The position numbers and the translations under genes were made by a program. From Diacronema lutheri (taxonomy: Eukaryota; Haptophyta; Pavlovophyceae; Pavlovales; Pavlovaceae): DNA of 64,000 nucleotides. The stretch spans positions 248,001-312,000 of the forward strand of contig JAGTXO010000029.1 of the NCBI GenBank assembly GCA_019448385.1, written 5' to 3'. Positions 29,662 to 40,500 of this stretch are shown in pieces (within the stretch, counting starts at the first letter, position 1; each line of letters opens with the position of its first letter). Below the pieces are notes generated by a model. The model searched no databases and was not told the DNA's origin. It saw only the letters and a list, made by a program, of their open reading frames with translations.

Positions 29662-31553
29662 GTCCGCGCGCTCGCCGCCGCGACGCGCCGCCAACGCATC
29701 GCTGCCGCTGGCGGCTGCGCGTTCGTCGGGCGGCTCGACGGCTCCCGGCCAGCAGAGCTGCAGCTCGCCAACGAAGCGCGAGTAAGCACGCGCCTGCACG
29801 ACGGGCACGACGACATCGCCATCACCGTTCCGTCCGCCGCCCGCGCCGTCTGCGCCGCCCGCGCCGGGCACCCGCCGCGTCACGTTGTGCGCGTGCCAAA
29901 TGAGCGTGTGCGAGTGCCCGCCGATAACGGCCGAAACACCCTCCACCTCCCGCGCGAGCCGCACGTCCTCCTCGACGCCGAGGTGGCTCACGATGATGGC
30001 GTGCGAGGTGCGCTCGTCGCGCCGCAACCTCGGCAGCAGGTCGCGCAGCGCACCGATTGGCTCCCGGAACCGCACGCGCGCACCCGGACTCGACGCTTGC
30101 GGTGTGCTTGCCGTCGTGAGGCCGACGAGCGCGACACGGATCGGCGCGCGCTCGGCCTCGGGCGCGGCTCGCGCGCCGGCGCGCCGGCCATTTGGGTCGT
30201 CGAACGCGAGGATGACGTACCCATGTGGGTAGAAAAGGCGCGAAAATTGGGGCGCCGCGAGGAGCGGCTCGCGCGACACGTCAATGTTGTGCGCGCGCAC
30301 GGGCACGGCACCGTCGAGCGCGTCGAGGAAGCGGCGGAGGCCCGCGGGGCCCAGGTCGAACTCGTGGTTTCCCACCGCGAGCAGGTCGAGAAGGCCAGCC
30401 GCGCGCAGGATGCGCGCTGTCAGGTTGCCGCCGTAGTAGCTGCACGCGGTCGGCGCGCAGGGCGCAGGGCGCAGGGCGCGCGCGCGCGCGCGCGCTCAGC
30501 TGCGGCAAAAGGTAGGGGGCAACGCGGTCGGCGCGCGCAGCTGCGGCAAAAGGTAGGGGGCAACGCGGTCGGCGCGCGCAGCTGCGGCAAAAGGTAGGGG
30601 GCAACGCGGTCGGCGCGCTCAGCTGCGGCAAAAGGTAGGGCAACGCGGTCGGCGCGCTCAGCTGCGGCAAAAGGTAGGGGGCAACGCGGTCGGCGCGCTC
30701 AGCTGCGGCAAAAGGTAGGGGGCAACGCGGTCGGCGCGCGCAGCTGCGGCGAAAGGCAGCGCGAGCACGCCTGCTCCAGCCCCCACGCAGCGCCCAACCT
30801 GAAGTACGGCGAGCCTTGGAATTCGTCACCTGCGTTCACGACGACCACGTTGCGCCCGGCGGCGAGCAGCGCGGCGCGGCGCGCGGCGAGCGCGCCCCAC
30901 ACGAGCGCTGCGCCGCCGTACTTGGTCGCGTTCGTCCGCACGTCCTCGCGCGAGCCCCACGTGTTCAGCTGGGCGTTGACGGGCTCGACGCGCGAGTGCT
31001 GGTCGTTCACGTGCAGCACGCTGACGCACAGCGGCAAGCCCGAGGTAACGTCGGCGCCGACGGCGCGCGCGAGGCGCTCGCGGGGCAGCGCATCGAGCGC
31101 GCTCAGCGCCGAGAAGGGCGCCGCGCGCGCGTGCGTGACGCGCACGTCGATCACGACGCGCGACGCCAGCGAGCGTGCCGCGCCGTCAGGCGCCGCGCGC
31201 GCCTCGACCGACACCTCGTGCGGCGGGATGGCGAAGGCGGCGGCGAGGCCCGCGGCGCATGCGTGCGTATCAAACGGCGCGTGCGCGTTCTCCAGCTCGA
31301 GCGCAAAGGACTCGGTCATCGTGCGAGGCGGCGGCGGTGCGCCTCCGCCCATGATCGGCGGGCCGTGCTCCACGAGTGGCTCGAGCGGGCACACGAGCTC
31401 GGCGCGCCGGTCGGAGGCGGCGCGCGGTAGGCGAGCGGCAACGAGCCAAACGAGCGCGACGGCCAAGCTGGCCAGCGCGAACCGCCGAAACCCGTGGGCG
31501 CGGACAACGCCCCCGCCACGGTCGGGTGCTGCGACGGCCAGCAAGGGCTCCAT
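28540..31553 (-). CDS. membrane-anchored 5'-nucleotidase family phosphoesterase
   Basis: Predicted exons on the minus strand are 31553-30799 and 30439-28540, giving 884 residues. Residues 25-42 (FALASLAVALVWLVAARL) make a signal anchor, so the enzyme should be extracellular or lumenal. The metallophosphoesterase half has VLHVNDQHSR, NAGDEFQGS, GNHEFD, IIVSHLG and GGHSH, the two-metal site of UshA/CD73-type enzymes. The C-terminal half has YKRTVVGEA, CYTSNCKAGML and VGLQNAGGTRSS, the nucleotide-binding domain. Such enzymes release phosphate from nucleotides, often for phosphate scavenging in algae. An acidic run of Asp lies at about 29625-29665. Joining at donor GTTGGG and the acceptor at 30440 gives GSPYFSYYGGNLTARIL in frame. 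A longer N terminus from 31667 is possible. Confidence 0.88.
30497..30780. repeat. 41-bp minisatellite, 7 copies, in the nucleotidase intron
   Basis: Copies start at 30497, 30538, 30579, 30620, 30659, 30700 and 30741; two are 39 or so bases and the last is diverged. On the gene strand every unit reads CCCCTACCTTTTGCCGCAG, a pyrimidine tract followed by CAG, which looks like a complete 3' splice site. The acceptor actually inferred lies downstream of the array at 30440. Confidence 0.95.
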
Positions 31554-31668
31554 CTTCCCTCCCCCCTTCGGAGATTCAAAATGCAGCGGACGTCCGGCAC
31601 TCAAGTATCGACATGGCGATGGCCCGACTGACGTGCTCGCGCCTCGCGACCCTCCGGCGATCCGCAAC

Positions 31669-33043
31669 TCACGACAGCGCGCCGTACACTCCGGCGGCCA
31701 GCAGCAGCGCGCACAGCGCGGTGAGCACGCTGGCAGCCGTATGCGCTGGCTCGACCTGCCGTCGCGCGTGTCCGAGTGCGTGCTCGCCCTCGCCGCCCAA
31801 CCACGCGAGTAGCCCCGCCCAGCCGCCGCTGTCCGCGCACCTGGCGCGTGTGGGTCGCGTGGCGCGAGCGCGCGCCGCGTGAGCCCGCGCCGCGTGAGCG
31901 CGCGCCCGGCCGGGCGGCGCGGCGCGCGCCGCGCCCGGCCGAGCTGCGCGCCGGCGCGTCGCTATGTGCGCCACGGACCTCTGCCGGCGGGCCGGGGCGC
32001 CGCGAGCTCACCCGCTGGCAGGAGCGCCGCCCTCACCGCTGCCGCCACTGCCGCCAAGCTGCGCGCCGGAATTCAGCATGGCGCCTGAATTCAGCATGGC
32101 GCCGAGCGCCGCACGTAGCCGCACGGCGCCATGCCGCGTAGCCTCGGCGCTGAGCTCCGCGTGCGTCGCGTGCCGCTGCATGAAGGCGTCAGCGAGCGCG
32201 TCGAGGTCGGCGCCGAGCGTCGCGTCGATCGTGCCGATCTCGTCGCCTGCGCCCTCGCGCGCAGTTTCGGCCGCGCGCCGCGCGAAGGTGGGTGCGCGCG
32301 GTGGGCGCGCGCGCGCGCGCATGCGCCGGTCGCCGGCTCGCCGCGCGCGCGCGCGCGCGCGTGCACGGACCGCTCGCGCTTTCGACGCGCAGTGAAACGG
32401 CCGCAGGCGGCAGTGGCAACGCGGCCGAGGCGAGGCGGAACGTGCCCACGCGAAACGGGAGCGGCGCGGCGACGCCCGCCGGCGCGTGGCCGCGCGCGAC
32501 CGCCGCGTCCTCCGCCTCGAGCGCGGCGGCGCGCTCGAGCAGGCCGCGCAGCCCGCCGAGGATCGTCGGCGCGGCCCTGTCGTGGTCTAGCTTATGCTCC
32601 ACGCAGAACTCGCGCACGAGCACGCTCAGGTCGTCGCTCGCGCGCGCGACGATCGCCTCCTGACGTTCGCCGCCAATATCGACGTTCAGTCGGACGTAGC
32701 GCGGCTGCGCGCCGGCAGGCGCCGAGCCGTCGGCGCCAAAGCTCGCCTCGACCATCTCGGTTGGCTCAACCACCGCGCCCGCCGTGGGCGTGAGCGTCGC
32801 GCCCTGCGGCGCCGGTGCGGCTGAGCCGACCGGCGCACCGCCGCCACCATCGCCGCCCAGCAGGCTCGCGCGCTCGGCGCGCGGCTTTGGCGCGGGCGCG
32901 GGCGGCGCGGACGCGCCAAACTCGAGGACGCGGGGCTCGGCGTTGAGCAGCGCGAGCACCTGCGGCGACGCGCCGAGGTCGAACTCGAGCGCTGGCACCG
33001 CGTGCAAGACGAGCGCGCTGGTGAGCAGCGCGCGGCACGCCAT
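31669..33043 (-). CDS. unknown type I membrane protein
   Basis: Predicted exons on the minus strand are 33043-32371, 32246-32012 and 31840-31669, giving 359 residues. It starts with a signal peptide (MACRALLTSALVLHAVPA). A Pro/Ala linker follows, then an ordered segment YVRLNVDIGGERQEAIVARA and DLSVLVREFCVEHKLDHD. This resembles the short beta-plus-helix segments seen in several large algal proteins, but no family can be named. Exon 2 has EIGTIDATLGADLDALADAF and a duplicated AMLNSG. Exon 3 ends with a membrane helix (SVLTALCALLLAAGVYGALS). If the donor GTGAGC at 32011 is not used, the reading stops at 32008 and the protein would be soluble and secreted. The two forms could be alternative products. 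It lies 115 bp upstream of the nucleotidase start, on the same strand. Confidence 0.6.
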
Positions 33044-33164
33044 CGCCGGCCGCTCGGCTCAACAAAACGGACCGACGGAGGCATGGGGACGTGAAGGCGC
33101 ATGGACGGGTTGGTGGCAGACGTGAAGGCGCCGTGACGACGACGCGGGCGCGGCACTCGACGGC

Positions 33165-33693
33165 AAAGGCGCGGCCGCGCCCTCGCGCCCGCCTACGTCG
33201 CGTGCGTGGGACGCGCGCTGGCGCCAAGAGGCGGAAGTGGCGCGTGTGGAGCTCCCCAAGGTTGTGACGGTCGAGCACTTTGGCGGCGCGCACGCGCTCG
33301 CGCCGCGCTGCGAGGCGGCCGTTGCGGTGAGCGGCGCGCAGCTCGACGACGCGCTGCGCGCGCATGCGCTCGCCTACCGCCACGTCGGCGACGTGCCCGC
33401 GCTGGCGTCGCGCGCGCGTCGTGGCTCGGCTTCGCGTCCGCCCTCTTCTCGTGCGTGCCGAGCGTGACGGTGGACGTGCTGCGCCGGGCGCTGCGCGGCG
33501 CGACGCGGCGCTTCACTTTGGCGTTGGCACCGCCACCAATGGGTGGAGCTGCGAGCGCGCGCCGTGGCCGGAAAGCCTCGTGGGCGGCACGGCGGCGAAT
33601 CCTCGCTCGCAGGCTCGTGGCCTCTCCGTCGGTACGTTCGCGGAGGTCAAGGACCTAGTCTTCGACTGCTTGCGCTCTTCCTTTCCGCCGTGA
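33165..33693 (+). CDS. uncertain gene; coding-like segments in three frames
   Basis: Coding-like stretches follow one another but change frame: [17 protein letters not shown] with [19 protein letters not shown] (to about 33395), then [20 protein letters not shown] (about 33415-33480), then [15 protein letters not shown] and [17 protein letters not shown] ending at a TGA at 33693. No GT-AG pair that I could find joins them with correct phase, and there is no clear ATG. It may be a short multi-exon gene whose introns I cannot place, a decayed gene, or an artefact of indels. No family is recognised. Confidence 0.3.
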
Positions 33694-33827
33694 TCATCGC
33701 GGTCGCGCCCCTGCGCGAGGTGAACGCGCGTGGGGCGCGCACGACCGGTCGTTGGTGGCTCAGCGCCTCAGCCCTCAAATCAGCCAGTGACCGCCATGCT
33801 GAGCGACCCTTGTTGTCCACGTCCACG

Positions 33828-35810
33828 ATGCGCGCCTCGTGCATCACGGTCGCAATGATGAGCACCCTTGGCCAGGCGGCCGCGCTGCGCGCCTCGGCGC
33901 TCGGGCGGGCGGCGCAGCTGGCGGCGCGGCGCGCGCCGCTGAGCGCGGCCCGCCGTCGAGCACGCTCAACGATGAGCGAGGACGCAGCAGACACGCCCGC
34001 GCCGGTCGACGCGTCGGCGGCGGTCAATTCCGAGTTCCTGCGCGTGATGCAGTCGCGCGGGTACTTGTACCAGTGCTCCAACCTGGCGGAGCTTGACGCG
34101 CTGATGTGCAAGGAGATTGTGCCCGCCTACCTCGGCTTCGACGCCACCGCCTCGAGCCTGCATGTCGGCTCGCTCCTGCAGATTATGATCCTGCGCCACC
34201 TGCAGCGGTGTGGCCACAAGCCCGTCGTGCTTGTCGGCGGCGGCACGACCAAGATTGGCGATCCGTCGGGGCGCGACACGACACGCCAAATGCTGACGGA
34301 CGAGCAGATCGACGCCAACATCGCCGGCATCTCAAAGGTCGCGGCCGCCGCGTCGCGCCGCGCCGCGCTCATGCGCGGCCGGCCCCGGCCCGAGCGCGTC
34401 GACGCGTGTCGCACGCGCGCACGCACGTGGCTCGCGCGCTTAGTCGCTCGCGAGCACTTTGCTCGCCGTCGCGCCCATCCGGTCGCGCGGCCGCGCTTCG
34501 CAGGTCTTCGCGCGCTTTCTCACGTTTGGCGACGGCCCGACCGACGCGGTGCTTGTGAACAACGACGAGTGGCTGGGGCAGCTGCGGCTGCTACCCTTCT
34601 TGCGCGACTACGGGCGGTACTTTACGATCAACCGGATGCTCACCTTCGAGTCCGTCAAGCAGCGCCTTGGCCGCGAGCAGCCCCTCACCTTTCTCGAGTT
34701 TAATTATATGATCTTCCAGGTGAGCTTTCCGGGAGCTTTCAGGACGCATGGCGCCAACCGTCTCCCAGCGCGCGCGCGGATCCCCCGCACGCGCGCGTGG
34801 ATGCCTCGAGCAAGCGCGCGTCGCCGCGTCGCGCGCGCGCGCGCCCTCCGCACGGCCGGGGCCGCAGCGCTCAGCCCGCGCGCGCCCACCGCACGCGGGT
34901 CGGGTCGTACGCCTGCGCACGCGTGCTCACAGGCGTACGACTTCCTTGAGCTGAGCCGGCGGTATGGCTGCCGGCTGCAGATGGGCGGGTCGGACCAGTG
35001 GGGCAACATCATCTCGGGCGTCGAGCTTGGCAGGAGGGCCGACGACGCGAGCCTCTTCGCCGTCACCGCGCCGCTCATCACGACGGCGGACGGCAAGAAG
35101 ATGGGAAAGAGCCTTGGAGGCGCCGTCTGGCTCAATGAGGATCTCCTCCCTCCCTACGACTACTGGCAATTCTGGTCCGCGCGCCGCGCCGCGCCGCGCC
35201 GCGCCGTGTCGCGCGCTCGCCGCGCGCACGCCGCGCGTACCCGCGACCTTGCGGAGCGCGCCGCCGCCGCCGCTCATGCGCCACCGCGCCGCCGCCGACG
35301 GCGCGTAGGCGCAACACTGACGACGCCGACGTCGTCCGCTTCCTTCGCCTCTTCACGGAGTTGTCCGACGAGCGGATCGCCGAGCTCGCGCAGCTCGAGG
35401 GCGCGGCGATCAACGAGGCCAAGGTCGTGCTTGCGGACGAGGCGACGCGCATGCTGCATGGCGATGGCTGCCTCGCTGCGATTCGTCAAACCGCCGCACA
35501 ACTTTTCACCAATGGCGGCGGTGGCGGTGGTGTGGGTAGCGGCGGTGCGGACATGGGCACGCTGCCGACGGTCGCGGTCTCGCGCGCGGAGCTCGACGGC
35601 GGGATCACCGTCGTCGAGCTGTTCCTCAAGCTCAACTTTGCGAAATCCAAGTCGGAGGTGCGGCGGCTGATTGCGGCGGGCGGCGCGCGGCTGAACGACG
35701 AGAAGGTGATCGACGAGGCGCTCGTCGTTGGCAGCGGCGCGTTCGCCGACGGGCAGCTCAAAGTCTCGTCGGGCAAGAAGAAGCACGGCCTCGTCAAGCT
35801 ATCGCAATGA
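33828..35810 (+). CDS. bacterial-type (organellar) tyrosyl-tRNA synthetase
   Basis: It charges tRNA-Tyr. Predicted exons are 33828-34337, 34504-34719, 34933-35174 and 35309-35810, giving 489 residues, with matching phases. The class I motifs are present: SSLHVGSLL (HIGH region), [37 protein letters not shown] and [10 protein letters not shown] (KMSKS region). An S4 RNA-binding domain ends the protein ([20 protein letters not shown] and [11 protein letters not shown]). Domain order and the long TyrS form are bacterial, so it serves an organelle. The first 45 or so residues are Ala/Arg-rich with a weak hydrophobic start, which suits a mitochondrial, plastid or dual transit peptide. A Gly-rich insert lies at about 35512-35545. 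Donors here (GTCGCG, GTGAGC, GTCCGC) differ from the GTGCG form used by most introns in the window. Confidence 0.93.
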
Positions 35811-35878
35811 AGCGAACGATGTGATGCAACCTAAACTCTCCTTGGCACGCTCAGACCCAAGCCGCCCACTTGATGAAG

Positions 35879-35909
<31 letters not shown>
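35879..35909. repeat. poly-C run of about 31
   Basis: A C homopolymer lies between the convergent TyrRS and coiled-coil genes. Its assembled length may not be exact. Confidence 0.9.
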
Positions 35910-35969
35910 ACTAGAGTATGTACACGCGGAAACGGACCTGCTCTGTCATGGCTCTGCGCCGGCGCGCCG

Positions 35970-36606
35970 TCAGCCCAGCAGCGGCACGCGCGCCCTGAGC
36001 TCGGCGAGGCACATCGCCTTCCACATCCGAGCGGTCTGCACGGCCACGCCCTCGTGCAGCCGTGCGCGGCGCTGCGCGTCCTCGCGCTTGAGCTCGATTG
36101 CCTCCTTTCGCGTCTTGGCCTCCTGCGCCTGCAGCCGCCGCACTTTGCGCTCGTGCACTCGCACGGCCTCGCGCCGCTTGTCAGCGTCGCGGCTGCGCTG
36201 CTCGCTGAGCGCCTGCTGGGCAAAGGCGCGGCGCTCGGCGCGCTCCGCCTGCGTGCGCTCAGCCTCCTTGGCTTGCCGCTGCGCCTCGGTCAGCAGCCAT
36301 GCCTACCGCGCCGGTGCGCGCGCGAGGTCCGCGCGGCCGCACACGGTCAGCCACACACGGGGCGCGCGTTCCGATCGGAGGGCGGCGGCACCGTGCGTGC
36401 CGCCGCACCTGCTCGCGGCGCTTGAGCTCCTTGTAGCGGGGCTCAGCGCTCGATCTCCACGACTCAAACGCGCTCGCGCCGCGCTGCTGGCGCTCGGCAA
36501 TGCGTGCTCGCGCGGCGCGGATCTCGTCGGATTCGTGGACGACCAACGTCGAGGTCCATCCGGTACTCGCCGCCATCGTGCCCGTGAAACTGTCAGAATG
36601 CATCAT
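35970..36606 (-). CDS. small coiled-coil protein, unknown
   Basis: Predicted exons on the minus strand are 36606-36409 and 36302-35970, giving 176 residues with a 106-bp intron in phase 0. The N terminus has MAASTGWTSTLVVHESDEIR. From about residue 25 to 160 it is a charged helix, with long runs such as EAQRQAKEAERTQAERAERR and RVHERKVRRLQAQEAKTRKE, predicted as coiled coil. Length and charge are like small cytoskeletal or ciliary proteins, but no family is recognised. A copy of the dispersed TACTAAC core sits about 25 bp upstream of its ATG. Confidence 0.65.
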
Positions 36607-36794
36607 GACTATGAGTATGGGTACTCATGATTTACTAACGGCGCTTCTTTTACAGTTGTCTCAACCAGGATTGTGAGGCGCGTCAGAGCCAGCTGGTCAG
36701 AGCGCATGGCGTTGTTCGAGGGCGCACGCGGATGTGTTGCACACCCAACGCCCTGACAACCCTGGTCGTGGGACCACGCGCCGGCGCTCGCGGC

Positions 36795-37463
36795 TCAGCC
36801 AAAGAGCGCGTCGGTCGTGCGCCGGATGTGCCGCACTGTGCCGGAGACCTCGTTTTTCTGCACCATCCTGGCGACGTCCATCGTGTACCGCATGCCCTGA
36901 AAGCCGACGAACGAGAAGGACGGCCGACCGCCGCGCAGCGCGCCCTCGCACAGCGCGTTGGTCGCGTCGTCGAGGTCGCACCAGCCGCTGTCGCCGAGCT
37001 GCACCTGCCAGCGGCCGGGCCGCTCGCTCTCCGCCGCGTGCTCGTGCGTGTCGCCGCCGTCGTCCGCAGTCAGGTCGATCACACCGCCGATGCCCATCTC
37101 GGCCGGGTCGCGCAGGTGCGTCTTGTCGCCCGTCTCGACGAAGCGGATGAAATCGTTCATGAGCAGGATAGCTTCTCGCCTGTCCACCGCGCACACCTGC
37201 CGCTTGAGGGCCGGGTAGTAGTCAAAGTAGGAGGGCAGGATGCTCTCGACCGTGAAGCTCGGTTCGCCCTCCACCGTCGACTCGCACACTCTGGTCGTCG
37301 GCGTGCAGCGCGAGAGCCGCTCGAAGAGCGACTCAAACTCGCGGAGCGACTCGACCTCGCGCGCGCCGACCGCGTCGTCGCGCGTGCGCGTGCGCAGCGG
37401 CGAGGCGCACGGGCGCTTTGGCGATGCGCGCGCGCGCTTTGCGCTCGAGCCCTTGCGCGCCAT
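36795..37463 (-). CDS. WWE-domain protein
   Basis: It encodes 222 residues in a single exon. The basic N terminus (MARKGSSAKRARASPKRP) may be a nuclear signal. A helical middle part follows (REFESLFERLSRCTPTTR; ILPSYFDYYPALKRQVCA). The C-terminal domain (about 150-217) starts GRWQVQLGDSGWCDLDDA and ends GFQGMRYTMDVARMVQKN plus TVRHIRR, the WWE pattern with two Trp and a conserved terminal RxIRR. WWE domains bind ADP-ribose chains or parts of ubiquitin enzymes. No RING, PARP or HECT domain is attached here, so it may be an adaptor. It is divergent to the tricorn gene with 75 bp between start codons. Confidence 0.75.
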   Translation of the reverse strand: MARKGSSAKRARASPKRPCASPLRTRTRDDAVGAREVESLREFESLFERLSRCTPTTRVCESTVEGEPSFTVESILPSYFDYYPALKRQVCAVDRREAILLMNDFIRFVETGDKTHLRDPAEMGIGGVIDLTADDGGDTHEHAAESERPGRWQVQLGDSGWCDLDDATNALCEGALRGGRPSFSFVGFQGMRYTMDVARMVQKNEVSGTVRHIRRTTDALFG

Positions 37464-37538
37464 GCGCGCCAGCGCAAGCGCAGCGCTGCAGCTGGCGTAC
37501 CCACCCTCGCACTTTCAAAAAGCGGTCTGTCCTTGGCC
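37464..37538. promoter_or_regulatory. 75-bp bidirectional start region, WWE and tricorn genes
   Basis: This is all the sequence between two divergent start codons, so both promoters must lie here or inside the genes. It contains GCAGCGCTGCAGCTG, partly palindromic, and a short A-run (CAAAAAG). No TATA-like element is seen. Confidence 0.4.
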
Positions 37539-40500
37539 ATGTCGCTCGGCGACGACGACGCGGGCTTCTTCACCGAGCCGTGCCTGCACGGCGCGCTCGT
37601 CGCGTTCGTCGCGCGCAGCCAGCTGTGGGTGGTCGAGGCGCCCGACGCGCGCACGCGCGCCCTTACCGCCGCGCGCGCCGTCGATCCCGCCGCGCGCGCG
37701 GTGCACGACGGCGGCTCGCCCGTCGAGGTGTGGGTCGCGGACGAGCGCGTCCGCTACCTGCTCGGCAGGGCGGGCGAGCGGCTGCGCGCGCTGTGCGCGA
37801 GCGCAGCCGCAGAAATCATCCCGCACGACGCCGCCGCCCCGGGCGCGCTCCGCACGATCGGCGCGCTCCGCTGCCGGCGCGTTTACGTCGGCGCGCCCGG
37901 CTCTTCGGCGGACGCGCCGCGCGCGCTCGAGCGGCGGTCCGAGCGGCGGCGGGCGAGGCGCGCGCTCGAGGACGCGCTCGCGCGCGCCGAGCGGCACGAG
38001 TGCGCCACCGCCCTTCGCCGTGCTCGCCGCGAGCGCGCGAGCGCGCCCGACGCGCGCGGCGACGACGGCGCACCACCCGCCATGCCTCTGTTGCTCGCCT
38101 CAGCACTCTGCGGCGTGCGCGCGCCGTGCTTCTCGCCCGACGGGCGCTGGCTGGCGTGCGCGGCCGCGCAGCCGGGCGGCTGCACCGAAGTCTTTGCCGT
38201 GCCCGTGCCGTCCACGCTGCGCGAGGCGGCCGGGGGCGGCGCGCCCGCGCGCCGCGCGCCCGACGCGCCCCGCGCGCCGCGCGACGTGCGGCAGCTCACG
38301 TGGCTCGGCGCGGACAGCATGGCGGTGGGCTGGAGTGCGGACGGCGCGCACGTGCTCATCCGTTCGGACGCGGAGCATCCACTCGGCCGCCATGAGCTCT
38401 TCAGCGCACCGCTCGACGGAGGTGCGTCTGGGGCACCCTGCCGCCTCGTGCGGTCGCTCAACGTTGGCGAGTGCGACCACGCGCAGGCCAGCGCGCCGTC
38501 CGCGCCGTCGGGCTGCGCGCTCGCGCTGCTTGGCCGTTTCACGCGCGCGCAGCATTGGTGCGACTATGGCGGCGGGCAGTGCGCGCAGCTCTGGCTCGCG
38601 AACGGCGCGTCGGTTGGCGAGGCCGGCGCGTCGGTTGGCGAGGCCGGCGCGTCGGTTGGCGAGGCCGGCGCGTCGGTTGGCGAGGCCGGCGGTGGCGGCA
38701 CGGCGAACGCCGGCGCCGGCGGCGCGCCGGCGCTCGCGCCGCCCGCGGCGACGTGGCGGTTACTCGAGCTGCGCGAGGGCGGTGGCGAGGATGCGGACGG
38801 GCTGGATGCCGGCCGCCGGGTGCCATGGCATGTCACGTACCCGTCGCTCGCGGGCGGCGCTGCGCCGGGTGGCGCGGGTGGGGCGGCGGTCAGCTTCGTG
38901 GCGCAGGGCGCGCGCGCCGGGAGCGCCCGCGCCCTCTGGCTCGCGAGCGTGCGCGACGACGACGACGGCGACGGCGCGGCGCGGCAGTTGGACGGGCCGA
39001 CGCGTGCGGGAGCGGGCCGTTTCGTCGGCGACGTGGCGCTGCTCTGTCCTGCCGATGGGCAGCTCTCCGTCGCGTCCGCGTCGGCGGACGCGGCGCCGCT
39101 GCGCGCGGGCACGCGCTGCCGCGTCGTGTGTGAACGCGGCGGTCGGCTTCTGGTCGTAACGCTGCGCGAAACGGCGGCGGCGGCGGCGGCGGCGGCCGGC
39201 GGCGGCGGCGACCAGGCCGACGTGGACGCGACGGCGCGCGCCGAGGCGCGGCGTGGCGCGTTCGAGCCGGACTCCGGCTCGGAGTCCGGATCAGAGTCCG
39301 GCGCAGACTCGGAGGAGTCCGGCGCGGAGTCCGGCGCGGGGCCGACGGGCGAGGCGGCGCGTCCGAGCGTCGTCGCCGTGCGCGTCGCGTGGCCGTCTGC
39401 GCTTGGCGGCGAGGGCGGGCGCGGGATGATGTCCGACCCGCTCGACGAGTGCGATGAGGTGGGCGTGCACCCGGACGGCCTGACGATCCTGCTCCGTTCG
39501 CGCGGCCAGCTCGTCGAGATGCCGCTCTGGCAGGGCCCGGCGGTGCAGCTCGAGATGCCGTGCGTGCCCGCGACGTGCGCGCTGCAGGTCGGCATGCACG
39601 CGCTGCTCGGCGAGCGCACGTGCGCCGACGCGGCGCGCGCGCTCTGCGCGGTCTACCTGCACGACTGCTCGATCGCCGCGCTCATCGCGCCCCTCGCGCG
39701 CGCCGAGCCGAGCGACGCGACACTCGCGCTGTGGCCGGCTGCGCGCGGCGCGGACGGCGGCGTTCTCCGCCGTCCGCCGCGCGTCTCGCCCGCGCCGCTT
39801 CGCGTCGGCATGCCTCTTGAGGCCGTCGCGTCGCCCGTCGCGCGGCTGATCGCCCTCGCCAACGCGGAGGGCGAGGTCCTGCGCGTCGACATTTCGAGCG
39901 CGCTGCGCGCCGGCGCGCCGGCGGGCGCGGGCGGCAGCGGCGAGCGCGAGGTGCCAACCGTTACAATTCTGGACACGTGCGCGCACGATGGCGGTTGCTT
40001 TGATCTCGCCGTCTCGCCCGACGGGCGTTGGCTTGCGTACGCGGCGTGCACCGCCGCGTGCGCGCTCACGTCGCAGATCCGCGTCGTGCCGCTCGACGTG
40101 CGCGCCGCGCCGGCGCCGGAGCGCGAGGCGTGCGCGGCCGCGTGCGCCGCCGGCGTGGCCGAGCGCGGCTCGCCTGCGGGCGCGACGGCGGGCTGGGCGG
40201 CGGCGCGCGCGGCCACGGCGGCGCGCGGCGGCGCGCGCGGCGTCGCGCACATCGCGGCGAGCAGCGGCGAGTTCTCGGACAGCTCGCCCGCGTGGAGCAG
40301 TGACGGCCGTTACCTTTTCTTCATCTCGGCACGCCACCTCAAGGCGCCGCGAGCGGACGGTGTTCTCTTCGGCCTCAGCTTTGCGCACGGCACGCAGCGC
40401 GTCTTCGCCGTGCCGCTGCTGCGCGCGCTCCCGCCGCCCACCACACACCCGCCGCGCGCGCCGGGGTGGCGTCCCGAAGACGGCGACGTCGAACTCAGCG

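Noticed and set aside
36697-37194. Minus ORF overlapping the WWE gene
   Set aside because: It is a frame shadow of the WWE gene; the WWE frame carries the domain residues.
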